Source: Mycosynbacter sp964593465
GTDB lineage: Bacteria; Patescibacteriota; Saccharimonadia; Saccharimonadales; Saccharimonadaceae
DNA: 64,000 bases
Reading direction: 5' to 3'
Assembly: GCA_964593465.1 (NCBI GenBank)
Contig: CAZQJY010000003.1
Location: 59,802 to 123,801, forward strand
Below are positions 1 to 8,574 of this stretch, one piece after another; within the stretch, counting starts at the first letter, position 1, and each line of letters opens with the position of its first letter. Under the pieces are notes generated by a model that did no database searches, was not told the DNA's origin, and saw nothing but the letters and a program-made list of their open reading frames with translations. A program made the translations under genes and the position numbers.

Positions 1-68
1 CATCAAGCTTATGCTTAATGCTACAATGTAAGCGAATATAGCGGTATTAAATATAAACAAGGTAAGAG

Positions 69-1250
69 ATGAATATAACAGTAGTGGGTGGCGGTTTTGG
101 TGGTGTGAAAGCTGCATTAGAGCTGGCTAAAGACGACGAGATGAAAGTAACACTCATCACCAATAACAAGAACTTTGTATATTACCCATCCCTCTATAGT
201 ACCGCCACAGGTCATGATCATAAAGAATCTTGGGTACCTGTTTCATTTATTTTTCGTGACCACACCAACGTGAAAATCGTCTACGATACAATCAAAAGAG
301 TCGACCCCGCCAAGAAGACAATTACCGGCAGCAAAGTCTACAAATACACCAAACTCATCCTAGCGCTCGGTAGTGTCACTACCTATTTTGGCATCAAAGG
401 GCTCGATCACTATGCATTTGGCATCAAGTCTGAACAAGAGATTCGCACCCTCCAAAAACACCTGTTTCACCAGATGGGGAACCAGGGTATTATCGATAAA
501 AGCTACGTCATCATCGGTGGCGGGCCAACAGGCGTAGAACTTGCAGGTGCACTAGGACAGTATCTCGAAAAACTACGTGTATTTTTTGGTCTACGTGAGC
601 AGAAAATCCATATCACTCTCGTAGAAGCAAATCCACGTATCCTCCCGCGCATGAGCAAAGCTGCATCAAAAGCCGCAACCAAACGCCTGCGCCAACTTGG
701 TGTTAAAGTAGAAACTAGCAAGATGGTACAGTCTGCCTCGGCCAAAGGCCTGATGGTGAGCGGCAAGCCAATTGAAACCCAGACGATCATCTGGACATCT
801 GGTGTCGCAAATTCACCATTTTTCAAACAAAATGCACGACACTTTAGCCTCAATCCACGTGGCAAGGTAGTCGTAGATGAATACTTGCAGGCTCGACCAG
901 ACATCTTTGTGATTGGCGATAACGCCGATACACCGCTATCCGGGTTGGCACAGACTGCTATCCACGACGGCGTATTCATCGCACGCCACTTGACTCGACT
1001 GAAAAACAGCCAAAGGCCTAAGAAATACAAAACCAAAAACCTTGGCGTTGTAGTGCCTATCGGCTTCAACTGGTCTATCTATGAACGCGGCCACATTCGC
1101 CTAACTGGTGCACTAGGCGCATTCATGCGCGATGCAGCCGATATCGTCGGTCATCACGATATCCTGCCAATGGGTCACGCAATTGGCAATTGGCGCGCTG
1201 GTATGAAACCACGACTTCGCATACCCGAAGATTTATCTGCCGCAGAGTAG
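69..1250 (+). CDS. ndh: Type II NADH dehydrogenase (NDH-2), FAD/NAD(P)-binding
   Basis: A 393-residue flavoprotein that would oxidise NADH and pass electrons to quinone at the membrane face without pumping protons. The N-terminal FAD dinucleotide fold shows VGGGFGGVKAA (residues 5-15). A second Rossmann fold for NADH shows VIIGGGPTGVELAGAL near residue 150, and the C-terminal FAD motif is VIGDNADT near 280. The length fits the family. A C-terminal amphipathic stretch (FNWSIYERG and beyond) is the likely membrane anchor. It is followed 11 nt downstream by a convergent HxlR regulator. An NDH-2 would give a fermentative CPR cell a way to dispose of NADH if a quinone pool and oxidase exist elsewhere. 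A generic pyridine nucleotide-disulphide oxidoreductase is the alternative. Confidence 0.87.
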   Translation: MNITVVGGGFGGVKAALELAKDDEMKVTLITNNKNFVYYPSLYSTATGHDHKESWVPVSFIFRDHTNVKIVYDTIKRVDPAKKTITGSKVYKYTKLILALGSVTTYFGIKGLDHYAFGIKSEQEIRTLQKHLFHQMGNQGIIDKSYVIIGGGPTGVELAGALGQYLEKLRVFFGLREQKIHITLVEANPRILPRMSKAASKAATKRLRQLGVKVETSKMVQSASAKGLMVSGKPIETQTIIWTSGVANSPFFKQNARHFSLNPRGKVVVDEYLQARPDIFVIGDNADTPLSGLAQTAIHDGVFIARHLTRLKNSQRPKKYKTKNLGVVVPIGFNWSIYERGHIRLTGALGAFMRDAADIVGHHDILPMGHAIGNWRAGMKPRLRIPEDLSAAE

Positions 1251-1261
1251 GCAAGTGCCAT

Positions 1262-1573
1262 TTAGCTTTTTGCAAACTCATGGATCTGCCTCACGATAGG
1301 CGTGAGTTCTGCGCCACGACGAGTCAATGTATACACTGTCTCTTCGCCATCTTTTCTACGTGCAACAATACCATGTCCCTCAAGCCTCTTAAGCCTACCG
1401 GTCAGTGTTGCGGGGTTGCTATCACCCAGCACTCGCTCAAGAGCACAAAACCGCAAATCACTCGACTCCAGCGCCGCGATAACCCGCAGTGTCCAAAAAT
1501 CACCAATCAGCTTCAATACTTCTTTGTAGTGATTACTATCGGTACATGATTGTGTAATTGAATCGTGCTGCAT
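1262..1573 (-). CDS. HxlR-family winged-helix transcriptional regulator
   Basis: A 103-residue protein covering essentially the whole HxlR domain: N-terminal segment with a single Cys at position 10, recognition core LIGDFWTLRVIAAL near residues 22-35, then the winged helix with LTGRLKRLEGHGIV. It is transcribed divergently from an NADPH-dependent FMN reductase, the classical arrangement for HxlR regulators such as YodB/QorR that sense electrophiles or quinones through an N-terminal Cys. That sensing role is inference. The 80-nt intergenic region carries paired palindromes that suit a dimeric winged-helix protein. Confidence 0.85.
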   Translation of the reverse strand: MQHDSITQSCTDSNHYKEVLKLIGDFWTLRVIAALESSDLRFCALERVLGDSNPATLTGRLKRLEGHGIVARRKDGEETVYTLTRRGAELTPIVRQIHEFAKS

Positions 1574-1588
1574 ATTGCTATAATTTTC

Positions 1589-1615
1589 ATAGTGCTATAC
1601 AATATATAGTACTAT
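1589..1615. promoter_or_regulatory. Candidate HxlR operator: paired 10-bp palindromes
   Basis: ATAGTGCTAT (1589-1598) and ATAGTACTAT (1606-1615) are near-identical self-complementary decamers separated by 7 bp, between the divergent HxlR and FMN-reductase genes. The TATAAT at 1631-1636 would be the -10 box of the reductase, so the palindromes cover its -35 region and the upstream region of the regulator gene. Confidence 0.45.
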
Positions 1616-1653
1616 TGTTTTTATAGTTAATATAATACCACACGGAGGGATCT

Positions 1654-2199
1654 ATGACAAAAACACTATCTATACTTATCGGCAGCACTCGCACCAATCG
1701 ACTCGGAGCCGACATTGCAGCCTGGGTAGGGGAGCAGGCAAAAACTGCAGGTTTTGACGAGGTAGAGTTTATCGACCTCAAAGATGTTCAACTACCAAAA
1801 TTCGACACACCTATACCGCCAATGTATGCCGCTCTCGAGTCCGAAGAGGCAAAAGCGTGGGCCAAGACAATTGCCAACACTAGCCACCTCGTCGTGCTCA
1901 CGCCAGAATACAACCAAAGCATCCCCGCGAGTCTCAAATCGGCCATCGACCACCTCTACGCAGAATGGAACAACAAGCCAACGGCCATCGTGAGCTACGG
2001 CTACATGGGCGGCGGCAAAAGTGCAGCATCGCACCTTCGCGACATTCTAGCTTTTCTCAAAACCGACCTTGTAGATGTCAACGCAACGATCCAGCTTGGC
2101 GACGCAACTGTTGTCGACAACAAATTTACGAGCACAGGCGTGGCTTCAGAAGAGACCGACGCACTCCACAACGAACTCCGTACACTAAGCGAAAAATAA
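1654..2199 (+). CDS. NADPH-dependent FMN reductase / azoreductase family flavoprotein
   Basis: A 181-residue flavodoxin-like protein of the PF03358 type. The FMN phosphate loop is GSTRTNR (residues 10-16). The conserved PEYNQSIPASLKSAID near 87-102 and SYGYMGGG near 110 are the flavin and dimer signature of quinone/chromate/azo reductases. The start is supported by GGAGG at 1644-1648, 5 nt upstream. Likely cytosolic reduction of quinones or other electrophiles, controlled by the divergent HxlR protein. The substrate cannot be read from sequence. A hairpin terminator follows. Confidence 0.85.
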   Translation: MTKTLSILIGSTRTNRLGADIAAWVGEQAKTAGFDEVEFIDLKDVQLPKFDTPIPPMYAALESEEAKAWAKTIANTSHLVVLTPEYNQSIPASLKSAIDHLYAEWNNKPTAIVSYGYMGGGKSAASHLRDILAFLKTDLVDVNATIQLGDATVVDNKFTSTGVASEETDALHNELRTLSEK

Positions 2200-2212
2200 T
2201 CACAGTAGCCAA

Positions 2213-2252
2213 AAAATAGCCTCACCAACACCTTGAAGGATGAGGCTATTTT
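2213..2252 (+). terminator. Rho-independent terminator after the FMN reductase gene
   Basis: Perfect 12-bp stem AAAATAGCCTCA / TGAGGCTATTTT with a 16-nt loop and a terminal T-run. It lies 14 nt after the stop codon. Confidence 0.8.
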
Positions 2253-2383
2253 GCTTGCTTTTTCACCCCTTGTGCGCCATAATTAACCACAAGTATAATA
2301 CTGTCATTTAATAGGGGGCAACTATCGAAACTTTATATGTTTCTCGGTTTTGGCACAGACGCATTTGTGAAGCGTCTGGTGTC

Positions 2384-4471
2384 GTGGCGGTCATCATCTT
2401 GCTCATCTATGGCTGGACGACATTTATAGGCGGCAACCCGTCACTTTCAAGTCTATTCTATGTGTCTCATGTAACAGCTGGTCTGGCGGCAGCAGTTGCC
2501 GTGCTTTCGGCTGGGCTATACTTCTGGACACCAAAAAAACTCATAATCGTACTTTCGGCTATCGTATACGGACTACTTGTGCTTACCACGGGGCTGCTTG
2601 TCATACAAAGCGGGGGGGTCAACTCTCCATTTATTGCACTCTGGATGGCCGTAAGTGTCTTTGCTGGACTATACGGTATTTATGGCATCGGTGCCGTGTT
2701 TACACTCATCAACATATACATCGTCTATGGATTTATCGGCGGCGGCATCACAAAAGACGACCTAATTGTTGCTGTGATTGCTGGGGAGCTACCTATGTTC
2801 ATCAGCTATATACTCTGGAATGGCCGCGAATCACTTGAGGAAGCACGTCATCACGACGTCACACACCTCAACAAAACTATAGAAAAAGAATCCACTAAGT
2901 CTGACATGATTATCGAATCAATCGGAGATGGGGTTGTTGTCATCAGCCAGACAGGCGAGATACTACTTATCAATCCAGCAGCCCAAAAAATGACAGGATG
3001 GTCAGCTGCAGACGCTACCAACCTACACTTTGGATCAGTGATCAAATTCCAAGATGAAAAGGGTGCGCTCATCGAGAACGAGCTAAATCCAATATCTCGT
3101 GCACTCAATATCAGCCAGCAAGTACGCGTCAATGATATATGTCTCATCACTAAATCTGGCAAAAAACTTTTTGCGTCATTTGTCGTTAATCCAGTAGGAG
3201 ATGCTGGCGAGGGAGTTATCGCAGTTTTTCGTGATATTACCAAAGAGCGCAACGATGAAAAAGCACAAGCTGAATTTATATCTACCGCAAGCCACGAAAT
3301 GCGTACTCCTGTTGCAAGTATCGAGGGCTACTTGGGGCTTGCGCTTAATCCCAACACCGCCACGATCGACGAAAAGGCTCGCGACTTCATCACCAAAGCC
3401 CATGCTTCAGCGCAACACCTTGGCCACTTGTTTCAAGATTTGCTAGATATATCCAAAGCCGACGATGGTAGACTCAAGGAAAACCCTGTAGTGATAGACG
3501 CCGTAGACTTTATGCGCAACGTTGTCGATGGTCTGCGCCCCAAAGCAAGCGAAAAAAACCTCACAATTATCTACAAGCCAGATGGCACCGGTGCAGCAAA
3601 AAACAATGTTGTAGCACCTATATTGTATGCCCATGTCGATAAAGAACACCTGCGCGAGGTAGCAGACAATCTTGTCGAAAATGCCATCAAGTACACACTC
3701 GAGGGGAGCGTAAGTATCGACGTAACAGCCAGCGACGACTATGTGCGTATTTCTATAAAAGACAGTGGTATTGGCATCCCTACCGAAGACATACCGCATC
3801 TTTTCCAAAAATTCTACCGCGTTGACAATACTGACACCCGCGAGATTGGCGGCACTGGACTTGGTCTCTATCTCTGTCGCAAGCTTGTTGAGTCTATGGA
3901 AGGCCGCATATGGGTTGAGAGCGAATATAAAAAGGGTAGTACGTTTTTTATAGAAATTCCGCGCATCGACCGCAACCAGGCATCTGAGCTGCTCCGCAGG
4001 GAAACACAAGTAAATACTCAAGCCCAAGAAGAGCAAGCCGCCAAATCTGTCATCGATACCACCGCATCAATGCTCGGTACTGTTGAGCAGCCTGTCGTCA
4101 TCCCAACACCGCCCGAACCACAACAGACAGTTGTAGCCGACGAAACCACAATTGCAGCAGCATTGTCACAGCAAGCTCCTGTCCCCGTATTAGAGACACC
4201 GACAGTTGAGGCCGTAGCACCGTCTCCAGTCGTAGAAGCTACACCGGCTACGCCACAGCCTGAACCTATAGCCGTCACTCCTCCGGAACCCCAGCGTTTT
4301 GGTGCCGTAGCCTATGGCACACCCCAGGCTCCATCTACACCAGAGATACCAACACCCGCACAACCTGAATCATCGCCGACTGTCCCTACGGAGACACCAA
4401 ATCGGGCCAATACGCCGCTTGCCGCGCTCGAAAGCAACCCCGAGCGGTACACCGCACAACGACCAAGATGA
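2384..4471 (+). CDS. Membrane-bound PAS sensor histidine kinase with Pro/Ala-rich tail
   Basis: At least 695 residues. Five to six hydrophobic helices occupy residues 1-150. A PAS domain follows (IGDGVVVISQTGEILLINPAA near 180-200), then HisKA with phosphoacceptor His304 in ASHEMRTP, then a HATPase domain with NLVENAIKYT, DSGIGIP and GGTGLGLYL near 489. The last ~165 residues are Pro/Ala/Thr/Glu-rich and match no catalytic domain. The cognate response regulator starts 59 nt downstream and also has a Pro/Ala-rich tail. The first in-frame standard start is GTG 2384, inside the first membrane helix. The frame stays open upstream to 2315, and AGGGGGC at 2313-2319 sits just before an in-frame ATC (2324). 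A start there would add a basic N-terminus typical of a membrane anchor, so the true start may be non-canonical. The stimulus is unknown. Confidence 0.88.
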   Translation: MAVIILLIYGWTTFIGGNPSLSSLFYVSHVTAGLAAAVAVLSAGLYFWTPKKLIIVLSAIVYGLLVLTTGLLVIQSGGVNSPFIALWMAVSVFAGLYGIYGIGAVFTLINIYIVYGFIGGGITKDDLIVAVIAGELPMFISYILWNGRESLEEARHHDVTHLNKTIEKESTKSDMIIESIGDGVVVISQTGEILLINPAAQKMTGWSAADATNLHFGSVIKFQDEKGALIENELNPISRALNISQQVRVNDICLITKSGKKLFASFVVNPVGDAGEGVIAVFRDITKERNDEKAQAEFISTASHEMRTPVASIEGYLGLALNPNTATIDEKARDFITKAHASAQHLGHLFQDLLDISKADDGRLKENPVVIDAVDFMRNVVDGLRPKASEKNLTIIYKPDGTGAAKNNVVAPILYAHVDKEHLREVADNLVENAIKYTLEGSVSIDVTASDDYVRISIKDSGIGIPTEDIPHLFQKFYRVDNTDTREIGGTGLGLYLCRKLVESMEGRIWVESEYKKGSTFFIEIPRIDRNQASELLRRETQVNTQAQEEQAAKSVIDTTASMLGTVEQPVVIPTPPEPQQTVVADETTIAAALSQQAPVPVLETPTVEAVAPSPVVEATPATPQPEPIAVTPPEPQRFGAVAYGTPQAPSTPEIPTPAQPESSPTVPTETPNRANTPLAALESNPERYTAQRPR

Positions 4472-4530
4472 CGATTATATGCATAAGAAGTATGGTATTT
4501 TTATAAAAGCACAGGTACAATGGAGATAAT

Positions 4531-5465
4531 ATGACAAAGATATTACTAGTAGAAGACGACAAAAGCCTCCGCGAAATCTACGGCGTTCGTCTCCTAGCTG
4601 AAGGATATGACATCGTATCGGCAGGTGATGGCGAAGAAGCACTCGCTATGGCTATCAAAGAACGACCACAACTTATCGTAAGCGACGTAATGATGCCAAA
4701 AATCAGCGGATTCGATATGCTCGACATCTTGCGCAGCACCACCGAAACAAAAGATATTAAGGTCATTATGATGACCGCACTTTCTAGTGAAGACCAACGC
4801 CAGCGCGGCGAGCAACTTGGCGCCGACAAATACCTTGTCAAATCACAAGTGGGCATTGAAGATGTAGTACGCACTGTACATGAAGTGCTTACTGACGCAC
4901 CTGTTGCGCAAGCAAGCTTCACACCACCGCCTGCGCCTTCGCCAGCGCCCGCGGCCCCAGCTCCAGCGGCACCGAGTGGTCCGCAACCAGCAGGACCTCG
5001 ACCAGTCGCACCTGCGCCGTCACCGGCACCAGCTACACCGACAGCAGCACCAGTCGCACCTACACCAAGTGGCCCGCAGCCCGTAGTGGCGCCAGCACCC
5101 GTAGCTACACCGACACCACCGCCTGCGCCTTCGCCAGCGCCCGCGGCCCCAGCTCCAGCGGCACCGANNNNNNNNNNNNNNNNNNNNNNNNNNNNNNNNN
5201 NNNNNNNNNNNNNNNNNNNNNNNNNNNNNNNNNNNNNNNNNNNNNNNNNNNNNNNNNNNNNNNNNNNCCGAGTGGTCCGCAACCAGCAGGACCTCGACCA
5301 GTCGCACCTGCGCCGTCACCGGGTGGTAGCCGTGTGATTCAGCCTATGGCTCCTGCGGCACCCGCTCCAAGCTCGGACAATATTGCAGATAGAATCGCTG
5401 CAGAACTAGCGAGCGGCAGCAGCAACCAAACTCCACCGACACCACAGCCGCCAACTTCAGCCTAG
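4531..5465 (+). CDS. Response regulator, REC domain plus Pro/Ala-rich tail (interrupted by assembly gap)
   Basis: Partner of the upstream kinase. The receiver domain fills residues 1-125: acidic pair Asp9/Asp10, phosphoacceptor Asp52 in SDVMMP, Thr in MMTAL and Lys in YLVK. No DNA-binding domain follows. A Pro/Ala-rich low-complexity tail begins near residue 130, contains a 64-residue repeat, and runs into a 100-N gap. Reading straight through the Ns gives a spurious stop at 5337. In the other frame the sequence after the gap continues the same Pro/Ala repeat and ends in a non-repetitive segment (NIADRIAAELASGSS) with TAG at 5463-5465. I take that as the true C-terminus. With no output domain, it may act by protein contact. 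GGAG lies 5 nt before the ATG, and TACAAT at 4516-4521 could also give a nearly leaderless transcript. Confidence 0.85.
4921..5167 (+). repeat. 192-bp tandem repeat in the response-regulator tail
   Basis: The 55 nt at 4921-4975 recur exactly at 5113-5167, giving a 192-bp (64-codon) period. The segment after the gap (from 5268) repeats 4972 onwards for about 50 nt. The unit is a multiple of three, so unit number can vary without changing frame. Confidence 0.9.
5168..5267. other. Assembly gap of 100 N inside a repeat
   Basis: Exactly 100 unknown bases, typical of a fixed-size scaffold placeholder. The flanks end and begin with the same CCGA (5164-5167 and 5268-5271), as expected if two contig ends overlap within the 192-bp repeat. 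Confidence 0.97.
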
Positions 5466-5525
5466 CCCTCACTGTCTTTAGTACAGCATACTAAAGAACA
5501 TTGCTACTCGTGGTACACTAACTTT

Positions 5526-6221
5526 ATGCCAGAAAATACCGCCCATACACAACGACTCAATAAATACATTGCGTTTCATTTGGGTGTGTCTCGCCGCAAA
5601 GCCGACGAACTGATCGAGCAGGGAATAGTCACCATCAACGACGCTACGGCTACTCTAGGTGTACGTATTCATCCTACGGATACCGTGACCGTGAGCGGCA
5701 AACCAGTTGTAGAAAAACCCGCCCACACCTATATCGCACTTCATAAACCCGCAGGTTACGTATGCTCACGCAAGCAGCAAGGCGATATTCCAACAATCTA
5801 CACACTCTTGCCAAAAGAATACCACTACCTCAAGCCAGTTGGACGTCTCGACGCCGATAGCTCCGGCCTTATCCTCCTCACCGATGATGGTGATTTCGCT
5901 CAAATAATGACTCACCCCAGCCACTATAAACTCAAACGCTACGAAGTATCTCTAGATAAGGAGCTTGAGCCACTCCATCAGCAAATGATCAATGACTTTG
6001 GTATCCAGCTCGAAGATGGACCCAGCAAACTTACGCTCGAACGCCTTAATGACACCTCACGGCGTGATTGGCTCGTCATCATGAGCGAAGGACGCAATCG
6101 CCAGATACGCCGCACGTTTTCTAGCCTGGGCTATACGGTCACGCGGCTTCACCGCCTCGAATTTGGCTCGTTTCGACTTGATAATCTCGCAAGGGGAGAG
6201 ATTCGTCGCGTCGCGCCATAG
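5526..6221 (+). CDS. RsuA/RluB-family rRNA pseudouridine synthase
   Basis: 231 residues. An N-terminal S4 RNA-binding domain (RLNKYIAFHLGVSRRKADELI, about residues 10-30) is followed by the synthase domain. The catalytic Asp is in GRLDADSSGLILLTDDG near residue 110, and the C-terminal SEGRNRQIRRTFSSLGY motif is diagnostic of the RsuA/RluB/E/F branch. It would isomerise a uridine in rRNA; 16S versus 23S cannot be decided. TACACT at 5514-5519, only 6 nt before the ATG, and no Shine-Dalgarno suggest a leaderless mRNA. The 3' end overlaps a convergent hypothetical ORF. Confidence 0.87.
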   Translation: MPENTAHTQRLNKYIAFHLGVSRRKADELIEQGIVTINDATATLGVRIHPTDTVTVSGKPVVEKPAHTYIALHKPAGYVCSRKQQGDIPTIYTLLPKEYHYLKPVGRLDADSSGLILLTDDGDFAQIMTHPSHYKLKRYEVSLDKELEPLHQQMINDFGIQLEDGPSKLTLERLNDTSRRDWLVIMSEGRNRQIRRTFSSLGYTVTRLHRLEFGSFRLDNLARGEIRRVAP

Positions 6222-6581
6222 TGGGTCGTCTTTACCAAGCTGACCAAACACACCACGCAAATATTCGTCAAAGAACTCCGTCCACGTATACGCGTGTTCG
6301 CGCTGTAAATTGACCAACTGCAGATCCGATACACTATCCATCCTCACATCAAACGTTCGCGGCAGCACGTTGCTTACTACACCGTTCGCAATATCCTCGC
6401 ACGCTGCTCTATGCGCAAGCACGAAGCCGCCCACATTCATCTGGCGACGACTGCGCAGGTCTACAGCAGGGGAGCGCAGCAACTCCAAATACTCCTCTGG
6501 CGCCACGTCATAGCCATCAAATGCAGCCTGATCCGTGAGGCAGGTATCGTAGGTTGATCGAAAAGTAGATGGAATCTCCAT
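6057..6581 (-). CDS. Hypothetical protein overlapping the rsuA-family 3' end
   Basis: A 174-residue ORF with no recognised family. Its first ~120 residues lie in otherwise empty DNA; the last ~55 are antisense to the pseudouridine synthase gene, an overlap of 165 nt. The upstream region is shared divergently with the 6621 gene and contains TATA-like boxes suitable for both directions. The non-overlapping part is acidic/aromatic and coding-like. The C-terminal part could be an accidental extension after loss of an original stop codon. Confidence 0.5.
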   Translation of the reverse strand: MEIPSTFRSTYDTCLTDQAAFDGYDVAPEEYLELLRSPAVDLRSRRQMNVGGFVLAHRAACEDIANGVVSNVLPRTFDVRMDSVSDLQLVNLQREHAYTWTEFFDEYLRGVFGQLGKDDPLWRDATNLSPCEIIKSKRAKFEAVKPRDRIAQARKRAAYLAIASFAHDDEPITP

Positions 6582-6620
6582 AATATTGCATTATATACCA
6601 TATTGTTATATAATAAAAGT

Positions 6621-7253
6621 ATGACGAGCTCACAACAGATTACCGAGATATCCCACCTTGAAACAAAGGAAACAAAGCCTATCGACAACCAGCACCTTCT
6701 CACTCGTCGGCTCATCCAACATGCCATCAGACACTGCCCACATGGCCTATATGCCACACTCGACCGACCTCCAATCGCCACGCTACCACGAGAAGCCACC
6801 GAGTACTGTATGGAGCAATTTGCGGCAACAGAGCCCAATTTACACAGAATCCCATTTCAGAATTTCAGAGCTTTTCTACTCAACGGCATTGCAGATACTT
6901 TCACACTACTCGAGGCAGCTCACGCACACCGCCACCCAGATAGACTTCAGGATGTTGCCACTAGCCCAGACACCATCAGCTCTCTTGCATTTCTTGCAAA
7001 ACACGACTCCGATGCACTGTACAGGGCACTTCGTGATCCGCTTGCAATCCACACTACTCCAGACGGGGGAGTGCGCGTCCTTGAAACTGAGCCTCCCTCA
7101 CTAGAGGGTGGTTGCCCAGAGGTTTCCGCCGAACGCCAAGGCTACGACATAGCCACCACCCCGACACGACTTTTTGGTAAATTTGCCATATGGAGCGGTC
7201 AGCTCTACACCGCGGCACATCAGTCCGTCACACGCACAGAACCATTACGCTAA
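6621..7253 (+). CDS. Hypothetical protein
   Basis: 210 residues from ATG 6621. An in-frame TTG at 6603 lies upstream, but TATAAT at 6609-6614 ends 6 nt before the ATG, so a leaderless transcript starting at 6621 fits better. His- and Thr-rich, soluble, no signal peptide or membrane helix, and no family recognised. It is divergent from the 6581 ORF, and the two may be a lineage-specific pair. Confidence 0.6.
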   Translation: MTSSQQITEISHLETKETKPIDNQHLLTRRLIQHAIRHCPHGLYATLDRPPIATLPREATEYCMEQFAATEPNLHRIPFQNFRAFLLNGIADTFTLLEAAHAHRHPDRLQDVATSPDTISSLAFLAKHDSDALYRALRDPLAIHTTPDGGVRVLETEPPSLEGGCPEVSAERQGYDIATTPTRLFGKFAIWSGQLYTAAHQSVTRTEPLR

Positions 7254-7354
7254 ATAGCCGTGACACGATATTATTGTAAAATATACATTTTATGCTATAG
7301 TTATACAAGCTACCAATCGGTGGTCGTACAGAAACAATGAGACAGGAGAAGACA

Positions 7355-8437
7355 ATGCGAGTTGTCATGCGCTGTACCTATGCGCTGGTAGGTGCGTTGC
7401 TACTGCTGTCTTTCAGCAGAGTAGCGACCCCGCTCACAGTCAGTGTCTGGCCTGAGCCGACGCTAACGCGCATCACAGGCGCCGACCTTGAGCCGTGCCA
7501 GAGGTGGTATGTCTGCGGAACCGACCTCGGTATCGCATATGAACTGCCAAACGGCAGCGTGGGCTATGTGTTTGGCGATACGTTCGACGTGGCATGGCCC
7601 GAACACGGACGCAAAGACGGCTGGCGTTCGCCCGTCATCTTGCGGTCCGCCAGTAACCCTGCAACAGAAGTCATTGCATTTGACAATGCTGCTGGCTCGG
7701 CTAGTAATGCCATGGCGCCCGGTGTGACCCGCAATGGTCACTTCAGTAGTGGAGAAGTGACGGTTATCCCAAACGATATAGTATCACTGCCCGATGGCCG
7801 TCATGTCATGTCACTCCAGAGTGTCAGCGCATGGCTTCCAGGTACATGGCGCACCAACTACTCAGAACTGGCCGTTAGTCACAACAATGGCAATAGCTTT
7901 AAGCGAACTGGTGTACGTTGGAGTAATCCTACCGACACCGACACCATGCAAATGGTGTCAATGCAGCTCGATGGCGACTATGTCTACATGATTGGTGTGC
8001 AAGCCGGGCGAGTCGAAGGATCGATGCAGCTCATGCGCGTTCCGTGGCAAGAGATATTCAACAAAACAGCCTATCGTTGCTGGAATGGCAGCCTGTGGGC
8101 AATACACTGTGAGGGTATTCTGTCGGGGCGCTTTGGCGAACCGTCGCTCCGCAAGCTGCGTGATGGCACATGGGCAATGGCGTATCTGGATATTCACCAG
8201 CATGCCATCGTAACTCGTTGGGCTTCGCACCCCACGGGACAATGGAGCAAGCCCAAGATCCAGCTCACTGCCGGCGAACTATCGTCGCTGTACGGAGGAT
8301 TCATCCATCCGTACTCGACAACCGATCAGTTGACACTACTCGTGTCGAGCTGGCAGCGACCAGGCAATGGATCAACTATCCGCTATGACGTGAGTCAGCT
8401 ATCTGGACTGTCTATCCATAACCTAGAAAGGGGATAA
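7355..8437 (+). CDS. Secreted DUF4185-domain protein (GH183-like beta-propeller hydrolase)
   Basis: 360 residues. The N-terminus is a signal peptide (basic start, then ALVGALLLLSF) and the rest is a single beta-propeller-type domain. I recognise the DUF4185 pattern: TDLGIAYELPNG, the acidic YVFGDTF, DGWRSPVILRS, then GRFGEPSLRKLRDG in the second half. From family knowledge, DUF4185 includes the endo-D-arabinanases of GH183 that cut mycobacterial-type D-arabinan; substrate here is inference. The ATG at 7355 is preceded by AGGAG at 7343-7347 and is preferred over ATG 7337. The gene is monocistronic with a strong terminator. It looks more G+C-rich than the core genes around it, which may indicate transfer from Actinobacteria. 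Confidence 0.75.
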   Translation: MRVVMRCTYALVGALLLLSFSRVATPLTVSVWPEPTLTRITGADLEPCQRWYVCGTDLGIAYELPNGSVGYVFGDTFDVAWPEHGRKDGWRSPVILRSASNPATEVIAFDNAAGSASNAMAPGVTRNGHFSSGEVTVIPNDIVSLPDGRHVMSLQSVSAWLPGTWRTNYSELAVSHNNGNSFKRTGVRWSNPTDTDTMQMVSMQLDGDYVYMIGVQAGRVEGSMQLMRVPWQEIFNKTAYRCWNGSLWAIHCEGILSGRFGEPSLRKLRDGTWAMAYLDIHQHAIVTRWASHPTGQWSKPKIQLTAGELSSLYGGFIHPYSTTDQLTLLVSSWQRPGNGSTIRYDVSQLSGLSIHNLERG

Positions 8438-8446
8438 ATCTGTACG

Positions 8447-8488
8447 ACGGGTATGGTATCGACGAGAGTCGAGGCCATACCCGTTTTT
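8447..8488 (+). terminator. Rho-independent terminator after the DUF4185 gene
   Basis: 10-bp perfect stem ACGGGTATGG / CCATACCCGT followed by TTTTT. Confidence 0.85.
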
Positions 8489-8510
8489 CTTTGTGGAGAA
8501 TTCTTGACGG

Positions 8511-8545
8511 CAAAAACCCCAGCGTCCCACAAAAAGACACTGGGG
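8511..8545 (-). terminator. Rho-independent terminator of the minus-strand 8575 gene
   Basis: On the minus strand the stem CCCCAGTGTC / GACGCTGGGG encloses a short loop and is followed by five T residues. It is convergent with the preceding plus-strand terminator. Confidence 0.8.
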
Positions 8546-8574
8546 CTATTGCACACACTACTCGCAGGATACCT

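Noticed and set aside
503..1069. Long minus-strand ORF within ndh
   Set aside because: Antisense shadow of a clearly conserved flavoprotein gene with no start signals.
4921..5167. CRISPR-like or regulatory repeat
   Set aside because: The repeats are coding (Pro/Ala-rich tail), in frame, long and adjacent, with no spacers.
4531..5337. Response regulator ending at 5337
   Set aside because: That stop arises from reading the arbitrary 100 N in the wrong frame; the Pro/Ala tail continues in another frame to 5465.
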